From Kordia sp. SMS9 (GTDB taxonomy: Bacteria; Bacteroidota; Bacteroidia; Flavobacteriales; Flavobacteriaceae), in contig NZ_CP031153.1 of the NCBI RefSeq assembly GCF_003352465.1, positions 3,214,987 to 3,278,986 of the forward strand: 64,000 nucleotides of DNA, given 5' to 3'. The notes under the pieces were generated by a model, which saw only the letters and a list, made by a program, of their open reading frames with translations, did no database searches and was not told the DNA's origin. How positions within the stretch are numbered: position 1 is the stretch's first letter; each line of letters opens with the position of its first letter. Below, piece by piece: positions 27,799 to 36,967 of the stretch. The position numbers and the translations under genes are program-made.

Positions 27799-29283
27799 AT
27801 GAACATAAAAAATACGATAATTGTCGTAGCAGCATTGCTACTGGCTTCATGCGCTAGTGACGTATCTGAACCTAAAAAAAAGGAACCATCAGCAACAAAA
27901 ACTTCCAAAAATCCTGTATTTACACCCACAAAAGCAGTAGTGTATACAACCGCTGAAAAATCAACATTGCGCTTGGCAAATCAAGGGGAATTTAGTTTTA
28001 CTAATACGAAGCAACCACTAGAAACAGAAGTTGCCGTTTTTGTAAATCCTGCAAAGCAGTTTCAAACCTTTTTGGGAATTGGTGGCGCTATTACAGACGC
28101 TTCTGCGGAAGTGTTTTCCAAACTACCAAAAGACAAACAAGAAGAACTCTTAAACGCATACTATTCCGAAAACGGCATCAATTACAACATCATTAGAACG
28201 AGTATTCACAGCAGTGATTTTGGTTTGGGAAGTTTTACCTATATCAAAGAAAAAGACGAAACGCTTGAAACGTTTTCCATTGCAAAAGACAAAGAAAAGC
28301 GCATTCCGATGATTAAAAGAGCCACGGCACTTATTAAAGACGATTTGGTTTTTTATGCAAGTCCGTGGAGTCCGCCAGCATTTATGAAAACCAACAATCA
28401 CATGCTAAAAGGAGGGAAGTTATTGCCAAAATACTATCAAACGTGGGCAGATTATTTTGTGAAATTCATCAAAGCGTATGAAGCGGAAGGCATCCCAGTT
28501 TGGGGCGTTACCATCCAAAATGAACCGATGGCAACACAACGTTGGGAATCGTGTATTTATTCAGCAGAAGAAGAACGCGACTTTCTAAAAAACAACTTAG
28601 GACCTACATTTGAAAAAAATGGTTTTGGCGATAAAAATATTGTGGTTTGGGATCATAACCGAGATTTAATTTCGCACAGAGCCAATACTATTTTTGAAGA
28701 TGCTGAAGCTGCAAAATACGCTTGGGGAATTGGTTTTCACTGGTACGAAACGTGGACAGGCGGCGCACCAAAATATGAAAACTTAGGAAATATCAACGCT
28801 TCTTTTCCTACCAAAAATTTACTCTTTACAGAAGGTTGTCAAGAAAAATTTGACGAAAAGGCATACCAACGTTGGTCAAATGCAGAACGGTATGGAAACT
28901 CTATGATCAACGATTTTAACAACGGAACTGTCGGTTGGACCGATTGGAATATTTTGTTAGATCATACAGGCGGACCAAATCATGTGCAGAACTTTTGCTT
29001 TGCGCCAATTCACGCCGATACGCGAACCAACGAACTCATTTACACACCTTCGTATTACTATATTGGACATTTTTCAAAATTCATCCAACCAAATGCAAAA
29101 CGAGTTAGTACAACCACGAGTAGAAGTACGTTGGAAAGTACCTCATTTCAAAATACAGACGGAAGCATCATAACTGTTGTGATGAATAAAACCGATCAAA
29201 AAATCAATTATAAACTCATTGTAGGCGATCAAGAGCTGAAACTTTCTATTGATGCGCATGCCATTCAATCTTTAATCTATTAA
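27799..29283 (+). CDS. Second GH30 family glycoside hydrolase, lipoprotein
   Basis: 494 residues from ATG 27799, which places a lipoprotein signal (IIVVAALLLASC) at the N-terminus; the earlier in-frame ATG at 27775 overlaps the preceding stop. Landmarks: FLGIGGAITDASAEVF, FYASPWSPPAFMKTN, acid/base Glu in WGVTIQNEPMATQRWESC, nucleophile Glu in LLFTEGCQE, and the beta-domain end ITVVMNKTDQKINY. GWTDWNILLDHTGGPNH is typical of the glucosylceramidase / beta-1,6-glucanase branch. It is a diverged paralogue of the previous gene, so the two probably attack different linkages or lengths of one polysaccharide. Confidence 0.92.
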   Translation: MNIKNTIIVVAALLLASCASDVSEPKKKEPSATKTSKNPVFTPTKAVVYTTAEKSTLRLANQGEFSFTNTKQPLETEVAVFVNPAKQFQTFLGIGGAITDASAEVFSKLPKDKQEELLNAYYSENGINYNIIRTSIHSSDFGLGSFTYIKEKDETLETFSIAKDKEKRIPMIKRATALIKDDLVFYASPWSPPAFMKTNNHMLKGGKLLPKYYQTWADYFVKFIKAYEAEGIPVWGVTIQNEPMATQRWESCIYSAEEERDFLKNNLGPTFEKNGFGDKNIVVWDHNRDLISHRANTIFEDAEAAKYAWGIGFHWYETWTGGAPKYENLGNINASFPTKNLLFTEGCQEKFDEKAYQRWSNAERYGNSMINDFNNGTVGWTDWNILLDHTGGPNHVQNFCFAPIHADTRTNELIYTPSYYYIGHFSKFIQPNAKRVSTTTSRSTLESTSFQNTDGSIITVVMNKTDQKINYKLIVGDQELKLSIDAHAIQSLIY

Positions 29284-29301
29284 TCTAAAAAAAACACAAT
29301 T

Positions 29302-30135
29302 ATGAAGAAAAACTACATACAAAAAATACTCATGTTAACCATTGCCTTTGCTTTTAGTACCACAGCTTTTGCGCAAATTATTACAGATGGAACGTATAAA
29401 ATTTTCAATACAGTAAATAATGAAGTGATGAGTATCAATATGATTCCGCCGGGCGATCCAGGAAATCCAGACAATTTAATTGTAGGAAGAGCACAAATGG
29501 CGGCGAACAACTCGAGCGATAATTTTCAACTTTGGACATTTACGCATCAAGGAAGTGATATTTACACCATTGAAAATATGGGAGACGCTAGTTTTTTAGG
29601 CATAAAAGATGGCTGGTGTGGACAATTCGGCGATGTACAAGTTGGATTTAACAATATGAGCGATTGGATATTTTTTAAAGTATCAGCTACAGGAACGCCT
29701 AATAATTATGTGCTTGAAATTGCGTTTGATGCTGCGTGTAATTTTGGTTCTACCAATGTGCCAATCAAAGCATTTGATATTGATGGCGGAAATGCAGGTG
29801 GAAAATTACAAACATTCGATGTTGACAATACCAATGCGAATCAGCAATTTCAAATTGTCACTGCAGCAAGTTTAAGCGTGAATGAAATTGCAAAAAACAG
29901 CTTTACCACAATTTACAATCAATTGGAACGTTCAGTGGTGCTTAACAGCGAACTTTCATTCAATACCACCACAAAAATTACAGTTCTTGACATGAATGGA
30001 AGAACGATTCAAACCTTAGAAAAAGCAGCTACACGTAATTTACAAATTGATTTTAGTACAAGCACAAACGGCTTGTATTTCATTCAGATTGAAAGTGGCA
30101 CTATTCGCGATGTAAAAAAGGTAATTGTTTACTAA
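29302..30135 (+). CDS. T9SS-sorted ricin-type lectin protein
   Basis: 277 residues: signal peptide (about 1-24, ending FAQ), then a beta-trefoil of ricin B type (about 27-190; DGTYKIFNTVNNEVMSIN, NFQLWTFTHQGSDIYTIEN, ANQQFQIV), then a type A T9SS sorting domain (about 200-277, ending GLYFIQIESGTIRDVKKVIVY). It is expected on the cell surface or released, binding glycan without an enzyme domain of its own. It lies 18 bp after the second GH30 gene in the same operon. Confidence 0.82.
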   Translation: MKKNYIQKILMLTIAFAFSTTAFAQIITDGTYKIFNTVNNEVMSINMIPPGDPGNPDNLIVGRAQMAANNSSDNFQLWTFTHQGSDIYTIENMGDASFLGIKDGWCGQFGDVQVGFNNMSDWIFFKVSATGTPNNYVLEIAFDAACNFGSTNVPIKAFDIDGGNAGGKLQTFDVDNTNANQQFQIVTAASLSVNEIAKNSFTTIYNQLERSVVLNSELSFNTTTKITVLDMNGRTIQTLEKAATRNLQIDFSTSTNGLYFIQIESGTIRDVKKVIVY

Positions 30136-30218
30136 ATGTTACATGTTGGATGTTGAATTTTAAATGTTGAATTATTTAAACCCAACACAAAAACCAAACC
30201 CACCAAAACCAAAAAATT

Positions 30219-32120
30219 ATGAAAACCAAAAAAAGTATCATTCACAGTTGGCTGTTGCTACTGTGTGTCAGTTTGATGGCAAGTTTTGCTCATGCACAAT
30301 TGACAGTTTCGGCAACAGGAAGTAAAATTTTAGAAAATGGAAATCCGATCACGCTTCGTGGCGTCAATTTTGGAAATTGGCTCCTTTGGGAAGGTTACAT
30401 GATGGATTTAGATGTTGACGGCATTAAATCGCATTCGCAAATTAGAGCAGGTTTGAAAGATTTGCTTGGGAATAGCGAATTTTTGATCAGTAATTTTGAA
30501 ACGAATTGGCGAAATAAGTACATAACCAATGACGATTTCGCGAAAGCAAAAGAAAAAGGATTTAACGTTATTCGTGTGCCATTTCATTACAATATGTTTT
30601 GGAATGATGCCACAGGAACTACAAAAAACGACGGATTTGTTTGGCTCGATAAAGCATTGAGTTGGGCAAATAATAATAATATTTATGTGATTTTTTGCAT
30701 GCACGCTGCGCCAGGATATCAAAATCCGGATCACCATTCAGACAATCCTGGGACAACTGTCGATTTTTGGAATGCCAATTGGAATAACGTAAATATTGCG
30801 AAAGCAGTTTGGAAACATATTGCCAATCGGTATGCAAATCGAGCAGGAAATCAATGGCTTGCAGGATATGATTTGCTCAACGAACCTGTGTTAGACAGTA
30901 ATAAGTACAGACTTAAAAAAGCGTACAAAGAAATGACTGCTGCGATTCGAGAGAAAGATGCCAATCACTTAATTTTTGCAGAAGGAAATTATTACGGAAG
31001 CGATTTTTACGATATGTTGGAACGTTGGGACAGCAACTTGGTATTTTCCAATCATTATTATGGACTACAAAATGAATCGAATCCAAATCCAGATTTAAAC
31101 ACGATAAAAACGCAAGGAGAAAACTTGAATATTCCACTTTTTACAGGAGAATTTGGTGAAAATACAAATACTTGGGTAAAAGCGGCACGCACCGATTACG
31201 ATTCGCAAAACGTGAGTTGGGCATTTTGGGCGTGGAAGCGTGAAAATACGCCAAGAGCAGTTTATTCCTTTACGAGTCCGTCTAAATGGACAAACAAGAT
31301 TGCACCGTATTTACGTGGAGTTTCTGGCATTTCAAGACCTTCCATTAATGAAACATACAACACGTTGAGTCAGTTGGCAAATAAAGTAAAACTTTCCAAT
31401 TCGACGTTTGTAAGCACATTGCATCAATTGTTGATTCCTTCAAAACCAATAGGATCGTATGTTTGGTTGAAAAACAACAACAAATACGTTACTTCTAACA
31501 ATGGTTCAGGTCCGATGACAGCGAACCGAACCAGTGTTGGTGGTTGGGAAAAATTCCAAGTTGTCAATGCTGGAGGTACTAAAATTGCGCTCAAAGGAAA
31601 TAATAATAAGTATGTAAATTCTCAAAATGGAAATTCGCCATTAACCTGCACAAGCAATAGTGTTTCTGGTTGGGAATCGTTTGAATGGATTGAAATTAAC
31701 GGACAAGTCGCATTGAAAGGATTCAATGGAAAATTTGTGAGTTCGGAAGGCGGATCTTCTAATGGAATGAATTCGAATCGTGAAACTGCTTCTGGTTGGG
31801 AAGTATTTTCTTGGGGAACGACATCAGCTTCCAGACAAGCAACTGCAACCGAAATGTTTCCGCAGCAATTTAATGAAGAAGTCAACGAAGCAACTTTTGC
31901 GGTGTATCCAAATCCGGCTTCCAATTCAATAGCATTCAATCTTACAGGGAACACCTCAAAGTATCGCATTGCTATTTACAACACCATTGGCGTACAAGTT
32001 TTGTCAAAAAAAATAACAACAAATTCCATTGATATTAGCAAACTTGGCGCAGGTAGTTATTTGCTACAACTCACTGATGAAAGAGGTTTACAGTATAGTA
32101 AATTGTTTGTGAAAAAGTGA
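30219..32120 (+). CDS. GH5 family glycoside hydrolase with beta-trefoil module and T9SS signal
   Basis: 633 residues: signal peptide (about 1-26), a GH5 barrel (about 28-380), a fascin/ricin-like beta-trefoil (about 405-545; three repeats of NNKYV.S.NG with W-E-F/S), and a T9SS sorting domain (about 560-633, ending QYSKLFVKK). GH5 landmarks are RGVNFGNWLLWEGYM, VIRVPFHYNMFW, acid/base Glu in GYDLLNEPVLD and nucleophile Glu in LFTGEFGENT. The opening block resembles fungal-type exo-beta-1,3-glucanases, which supports a laminarin-like or fungal beta-glucan target. It is the only enzyme of the locus that carries a T9SS tail. Confidence 0.88.
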   Translation: MKTKKSIIHSWLLLLCVSLMASFAHAQLTVSATGSKILENGNPITLRGVNFGNWLLWEGYMMDLDVDGIKSHSQIRAGLKDLLGNSEFLISNFETNWRNKYITNDDFAKAKEKGFNVIRVPFHYNMFWNDATGTTKNDGFVWLDKALSWANNNNIYVIFCMHAAPGYQNPDHHSDNPGTTVDFWNANWNNVNIAKAVWKHIANRYANRAGNQWLAGYDLLNEPVLDSNKYRLKKAYKEMTAAIREKDANHLIFAEGNYYGSDFYDMLERWDSNLVFSNHYYGLQNESNPNPDLNTIKTQGENLNIPLFTGEFGENTNTWVKAARTDYDSQNVSWAFWAWKRENTPRAVYSFTSPSKWTNKIAPYLRGVSGISRPSINETYNTLSQLANKVKLSNSTFVSTLHQLLIPSKPIGSYVWLKNNNKYVTSNNGSGPMTANRTSVGGWEKFQVVNAGGTKIALKGNNNKYVNSQNGNSPLTCTSNSVSGWESFEWIEINGQVALKGFNGKFVSSEGGSSNGMNSNRETASGWEVFSWGTTSASRQATATEMFPQQFNEEVNEATFAVYPNPASNSIAFNLTGNTSKYRIAIYNTIGVQVLSKKITTNSIDISKLGAGSYLLQLTDERGLQYSKLFVKK

Positions 32121-32137
32121 TCTACTCGTATCGCTTG

Positions 32138-32180
32138 AAGTAATTACTATATTGTAAATCAATATGGTAATTACTTTTTT
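32138..32180 (+). terminator. Terminator after the GH5 gene
   Basis: Arms aagtaattac (32138-32147) and gtaattactt (32167-32176) followed by a T run. It ends the glycan operon; the symporter 80 bp downstream then needs its own promoter, which I cannot point to. Confidence 0.65.
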
Positions 32181-32259
32181 AGTGTAGTCATTGCAATAAT
32201 GATTTTTTATTGGTAACGAACACTATTTTATATTTTAAAAATAATAAAAAACACCCTTC

Positions 32260-33848
32260 ATGCTCGGATTACTTTCTTTTATAGGCTTTACCGCATTGGT
32301 CGCTGTCATTTCATACTTCGCTACACGTTCTACTGACGAAACTTCTTCGGAAGGTTATTTTTTAGGCGGAAGAAGCCTCACGGGAATCGTAATTGCAGGT
32401 TCGTTATTGTTGACAAATTTATCTACTGAACAAATAGTTGGTTTGAACGGTTCGGCGTATGAACAAGGAATTTTGGTTATGGCATGGGAAACGTTGGCGG
32501 CAATTGCCATGGTGATTGCAGCCATATTTTTACTACCAAGATATTTAAAAGGTGGAATTACAACTATTCCGACTTTTTTAGAACGACGGTATGATAAAAC
32601 GACCAAGGCCATAACTTCTGGATTGTTTCTTTCGGGATATGTGGTGGTTTTATTGCAATTGTACTGTATTCGGGCGCATTGGCGATTAACGGAATGTTTG
32701 ATATTCCAGCATTGCTTGGTGTTTCAAAAACAGTCGCACTGTGGATTTCTGTATTTGCGATTGGAATTTCAGGTTCTATTTATGCCATTTTTGGAGGATT
32801 GAAAGCCGTTGCGGTTTCTGATACCATTAACGCCGTTGGTTTGTTAATTGGCGGTTTAATGATTCCGTATTTTGGATTAACTTATATTGGAGACGGAAGT
32901 TTTACTGCAGGAATTTCAACCTTAATGACTGAAAATCCTGAGAAATTTAATGCTATCGGAAGCACTTCTTCTACGATTCCTTTTGCCACAATTTTTACAG
33001 GAATGATGTTGGTACAATTGTTTTATTGGGGAACCAATCAGGCGATTATTCAACGTGCTTTGGGTGCAAAAAACTTAAAAGAAGGACAAAAAGGATTAAT
33101 TTTCGCTTCATTCATCAAAATAGTAGGTCCGTTGATTGTGGTAGTTCCTGGAATTATTGCATTTCACATCTTTCAAGGAAACTTGGCAAATGCAGATGAA
33201 GCCTATCCTGCATTGGTAACCAAAGTATTGCCCGCTTCATTAGTTGGTTTCTTTGCGGCGGTATTATTTGGTGCGATTCTGAGTTCGTTCAATAGTGCGC
33301 TCAATAGTTCTGTGACACTTTTTGGCGTAGATATTTATAAGGAATTCATCAACAAAGAAGCGACTGAAAAACAAACGGTAAAAACTGGGAAATTATTTGG
33401 TGTATTACTTGCCGTTCTTGCCATGTGTGTCGCACCTTTTATTGCGTATGCGCCCAATGGATTGTTTGATTATCTGCAAGAGGTCAACGGTTGTTACAGC
33501 GTTCCAATTTTGACCATTATTATTGTAGGATATGCTACAAAGTACGTTCCTGCAAAAGCGGCAAATATTGCGATTATTTTAGGTGTAATTTTATACAGTA
33601 TCAGTCAGTTTATATTAAAGCCCTTTGTTTTTGGCGAAGAGAATTATCCGCATTTTTTACATGTAATGGCAATTTTATTTGTGATTAATATTCTCATCAT
33701 GTTATTCATTGGGAAATTATCTCCAAGAACAACAGCGTACGAACAAAAGTTTACACAAGAAGTCGATATTACATCTTGGAAACTAGCAAAACCCTTAGGA
33801 ATTGTAGTATGCTTGATTGTAATTATGTCATTTATTTATTTTTCATAA
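32260..33848 (+). pseudogene. Sodium/solute symporter (SSS family), frameshifted
   Basis: One transporter of about 529 residues is split into two frames: 32260 to about 32655, and about 32656-33848. The first part begins LSFIGFTALVAVISYFATR and has GYFLGGRSLTG and LLTNLSTEQIVGLNG; the second has LYSGALAINGMFDIPALLG, FGGLKAVAVSDTINAVGLL, YWGTNQAIIQRALGAKNLKEGQKG and FNSALNSSVTLF, all SGLT/SSS landmarks. Inserting one C at 32656 (ttg-c-aatt to ttg-cca-att) restores VVLLPIVLYSGAL. Either the gene is recently broken or the assembly lost a base. It likely imports the monosaccharide released by the locus, across the inner membrane. Confidence 0.85.
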
Positions 33849-34147
33849 GTTTTAAAACACTGGGAGTACCTTTTTGGAGTACACAAATTAACCGTTTTTG
33901 ATAGTTTTTGGGACTCCTTAATTTGTAAATGACTGAAAATCAATTTGATTAAGTAAAGACTTCGTCTTCTGGTTCCAGAGGTCGCCGGTTCGAACCCGGT
34001 CTTTCACCCTTTATAAGGCCTTCATTTTGAGGGACTTTTTTTATCTCGCTTCTTGGTATGCTAGATCGTAAAAATTTCAAATTCTTGGATGGTTTTACCT
34101 TTACCAAATATAGCTTTAGAAGTACGCATTAATTTGATTAATCGTAC
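33849..34147. other. Intergenic region holding the orphan tRNA fragment
   Basis: About 300 bp with no protein gene. It contains the tRNA-His 3' copy (33970-34012), a degenerate copy of the tRNA terminator (to about 34040) and a hairpin agtacg-c-attaat/attaat-cgtact (34121-34148) that touches the stop codon of the minus-strand sensor gene. Confidence 0.6.
33970..34012 (+). repeat. Direct repeat of the tRNA-His 3' half (att-like site)
   Basis: 43 bp identical to 5170-5212, starting inside the anticodon and covering the variable loop, T arm and 3' acceptor strand. The downstream hairpin is also recognisably similar (ttcattttgag against ctcattttgag). The 5' half of the tRNA is absent. This is the classical footprint left by site-specific integration into a tRNA gene, here with a 28,800-bp offset. 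No integrase gene is visible. Confidence 0.8.
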
Positions 34148-36967
34148 TTAACTACTCCTTTTATGAGTTTTAATCATTTCTCCAACCTTTAAACCAAACC
34201 TCTCTTCAAAAGCTTTATAAAAGTAACTACGACTATTAATCCCTATCGCAGCCATAACTTCTCCGATGGTTCTATATTGTCCATTTTTTAAAAATTCATA
34301 TGCTTTTAAGAGTCTAATTTCTAATACAATTTTATTAGGATTTAAATTTGTGTAGTCATTAATGATTTTAGAAAACTGCCTTTGACTATAACCAATATGA
34401 CTAGCAATATCAGCTATTTTTAACATATCATTGTCTAAATTTCTAAGGATGAATTGGTTTACTTTTTTAAGAAAAACAGTCATATTGTCTTCCTTTAAAA
34501 AATTGGAATTTTCTTGAATTTGTGTTACTGCTTTTGTGTTGACACCATTTCCGATAAACGAATTAATTAACGATTTTAGTTCTATTTCAGTAAATGGTTT
34601 TTTGAGAAAAGTAAATAAATTATCCTCCCTAAAAAGATCTAATTTGTCTTCTATATTTGAGGCACTAATTAGAATATAAGGAATTTTTGCTGTTTCAGGA
34701 TTTTCATTTAGTTTAGACTTCAGCTCAAGTCCATCCATCACAGGCATTTTATAATCTGAAACAATAAGTTCGTATGTATTCTCTTTAATACGTTCATAAG
34801 CTTCTTCACCATTAAAAGCAAAATCACAATAATAATTTATTGCAAAAATATGACTCAAATAGTTTATCATTTCCAATTGATTTTCGACAATTAGAATTTT
34901 CGCAATTGTAGCATCAATGACATCATCAATTTCTTTTTCAAAGTAACTAAACTCTGTTGTATTACTTATGGCATTCCCTAAATCAATACTAGTTAATGGA
35001 ATTTTTAAAGAAAAGGTAGCTCCTTTATCTATTTGACTTGTAAGATCAATTTTTCCATTCCATGATTTTATGATATTATTGACCAAAAACAACCCAATAC
35101 CAAATCCGCCACTATATTTATGTTTATCAGACTGATAGAAGCGATCAAAGATTTTATGTTGCTCAGTTATATCAATACCTAGTCCTTCATCTTTAACTTG
35201 AAATGTGATTCCTTGTTCATCTAACAAAAAGACAATATAAATAGTTTGTCCAATCTTAGAAAACTTGATGGCATTCCCCAATAAATTATTAAGTACTTTT
35301 TCAAGTTTAGCATAATCAAATTTTAAACGATATTCAGGATTTATATTTGTTGTAAGTTTAACGGTCAAGTCTTTAGTTAGATAGCTATGTTCAAATTTTT
35401 GAATTTCGAACTGTAAAAAGTCAAAAAGATTTTGTTCAGTAAGAACATCTTTCAAAATACTACTTGTATTGTCTAGTTTTATAAAAGTGAGCAAATCATC
35501 AAGATTTTTAATGAGTTTTTTATTAATATCTTGCGCAAGATCAATGTAGTTATTACGCTTATTAGCTTTAACAGTATTGGTTTTGATAAGATCCAAATAT
35601 CCTAAACTAACGCTTACAGGCGTTTTAAACTCATGTGTAATATTTTCTATATATTGGTTTTTTAGCGTATTGATTTCATTGTGTTGCTTTAGTTTGAGTT
35701 GTTCACGTTCTTTTTTTCTTTTATACAGTAATAAGAATATAATAAAAGCTGAAACAGAGATGATAGATATTACAATTAACTGAAAAATATATTTTCGTTT
35801 ATTTTTTTGAATCAAACTCTCTTGTTTTCTTTTTTCTAATTCAAGTTGTTTTACATCTTCACTCTTTTTGAGTTCGTACTTAAAATGAGCAACTTGCTTT
35901 TTATTAATTTTCTCATCTAGTTTTATTTTTTCCTCATTGTAGTTTTCTAAATACTTCAATGCTAAACTTTCATTACCTAAAGATTTATGTATTTCATAAG
36001 CATTTATATAATATTTACTCATCTGAAAAGAATTATCTTTTAATTGTTTTTCAGAAATTTTGTTATGGTATTCTAAAGCCGTTAAAAAATCTTTTTTATG
36101 ATGGTAAATCGTTGAAACTTTATTGTAGTAAGAAAAAGGGTCTTTAATATTTAGTTCGTTTTTTTTTAGATAATACAAAGCAGAATCGTACTTTTTTAAG
36201 TTTAAATAAGCATCAGCAATAGTAAAATTATAGATATTTTTTCGTGTAATTTTAGTGTCTTTAAAGCTCTTGAGAATTAAAAACGCTTCATTGAATTTTT
36301 GTTGTTGAGACTTTAAATAGTAATCCTCAACACTTATTGAAAATTTAATAGTTAAACTTGTAGAGTTTGTGATACTTTGTTGCAATTCTTTTTGAATACT
36401 CTTGGCTAAATCAAATTGATTTGATATTCTGTAAAAACGAGACAAGCTTAGTAATGCCAGTTGTTTTTTTAGAACATTATCACATTCCTCTGCAAACTCT
36501 AGCGCTTCACTTATGTTAAGTATATATTTTTCATAATTGAAATTGTATAATTCTAATTTAGCTTTTTCTCTTCTTTGTCTTCCTAATATATCCTTGTCTT
36601 TTATATTATCTGAAACATAATCTAGGTAATATCTTACAGAATCATAAATTTTATTTTTTTGATGTAAACTAGCTATATGCAATAACATATGCCCTTTAGT
36701 GTAATCAATACGATTATCAATGAATGCATCTACATCCTTATATTTATCTATAATCTTGAGTAGCTTAAAAATTTTTTGTTTAGCAGAATCAGGAGTCATT
36801 TTAGTACTACTAGCTAATATGGTTTGGTATTTTTTTTCTACAGTTTTTGTGTATTCCTCTTCTAACTGAGAAATTATACTTTGTTTGTCTTGACCATAGG
36901 TAAAACAACAAAACAGATTCATCAAAAAGTATATTAACAGATATTTTCTAAATAAATTTATATGCAT
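34148..36967 (-). CDS. Hybrid two-component sensor with AraC-type output (locus B)
   Basis: 939 residues, a close paralogue of the gene at 14136: signal peptide, TPR-like periplasmic region (about 50-375), membrane helix (YIFQLIVISIISVSAFIIFLLLY), HisKA with His in ENITHEFKTPVSVS, HATPase (NLLGNAIKFSK, DEGLGID, GFGIGLFLVNNI), receiver (Asp in IVSDYKMPVMDG, Lys in LKKPF) and AraC helix-turn-helix end (LKIADIASHIGYSQRQFSKI, IGEVMAAIGINSRSYFYKAFEERFGL). As in its paralogue, the receiver begins ILIVENQ with Asn in a Mg-binding position. It is divergent from the secreted-protein operon at 37685 and likely controls it. Confidence 0.9.
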   Translation of the reverse strand: MHINLFRKYLLIYFLMNLFCCFTYGQDKQSIISQLEEEYTKTVEKKYQTILASSTKMTPDSAKQKIFKLLKIIDKYKDVDAFIDNRIDYTKGHMLLHIASLHQKNKIYDSVRYYLDYVSDNIKDKDILGRQRREKAKLELYNFNYEKYILNISEALEFAEECDNVLKKQLALLSLSRFYRISNQFDLAKSIQKELQQSITNSTSLTIKFSISVEDYYLKSQQQKFNEAFLILKSFKDTKITRKNIYNFTIADAYLNLKKYDSALYYLKKNELNIKDPFSYYNKVSTIYHHKKDFLTALEYHNKISEKQLKDNSFQMSKYYINAYEIHKSLGNESLALKYLENYNEEKIKLDEKINKKQVAHFKYELKKSEDVKQLELEKRKQESLIQKNKRKYIFQLIVISIISVSAFIIFLLLYKRKKEREQLKLKQHNEINTLKNQYIENITHEFKTPVSVSLGYLDLIKTNTVKANKRNNYIDLAQDINKKLIKNLDDLLTFIKLDNTSSILKDVLTEQNLFDFLQFEIQKFEHSYLTKDLTVKLTTNINPEYRLKFDYAKLEKVLNNLLGNAIKFSKIGQTIYIVFLLDEQGITFQVKDEGLGIDITEQHKIFDRFYQSDKHKYSGGFGIGLFLVNNIIKSWNGKIDLTSQIDKGATFSLKIPLTSIDLGNAISNTTEFSYFEKEIDDVIDATIAKILIVENQLEMINYLSHIFAINYYCDFAFNGEEAYERIKENTYELIVSDYKMPVMDGLELKSKLNENPETAKIPYILISASNIEDKLDLFREDNLFTFLKKPFTEIELKSLINSFIGNGVNTKAVTQIQENSNFLKEDNMTVFLKKVNQFILRNLDNDMLKIADIASHIGYSQRQFSKIINDYTNLNPNKIVLEIRLLKAYEFLKNGQYRTIGEVMAAIGINSRSYFYKAFEERFGLKVGEMIKTHKRSS

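Noticed and set aside
33970..34012. A second functional tRNA-His gene
   Set aside because: The 5' half, D arm and half of the anticodon arm are absent; the sequence before the copy does not fold as a tRNA.
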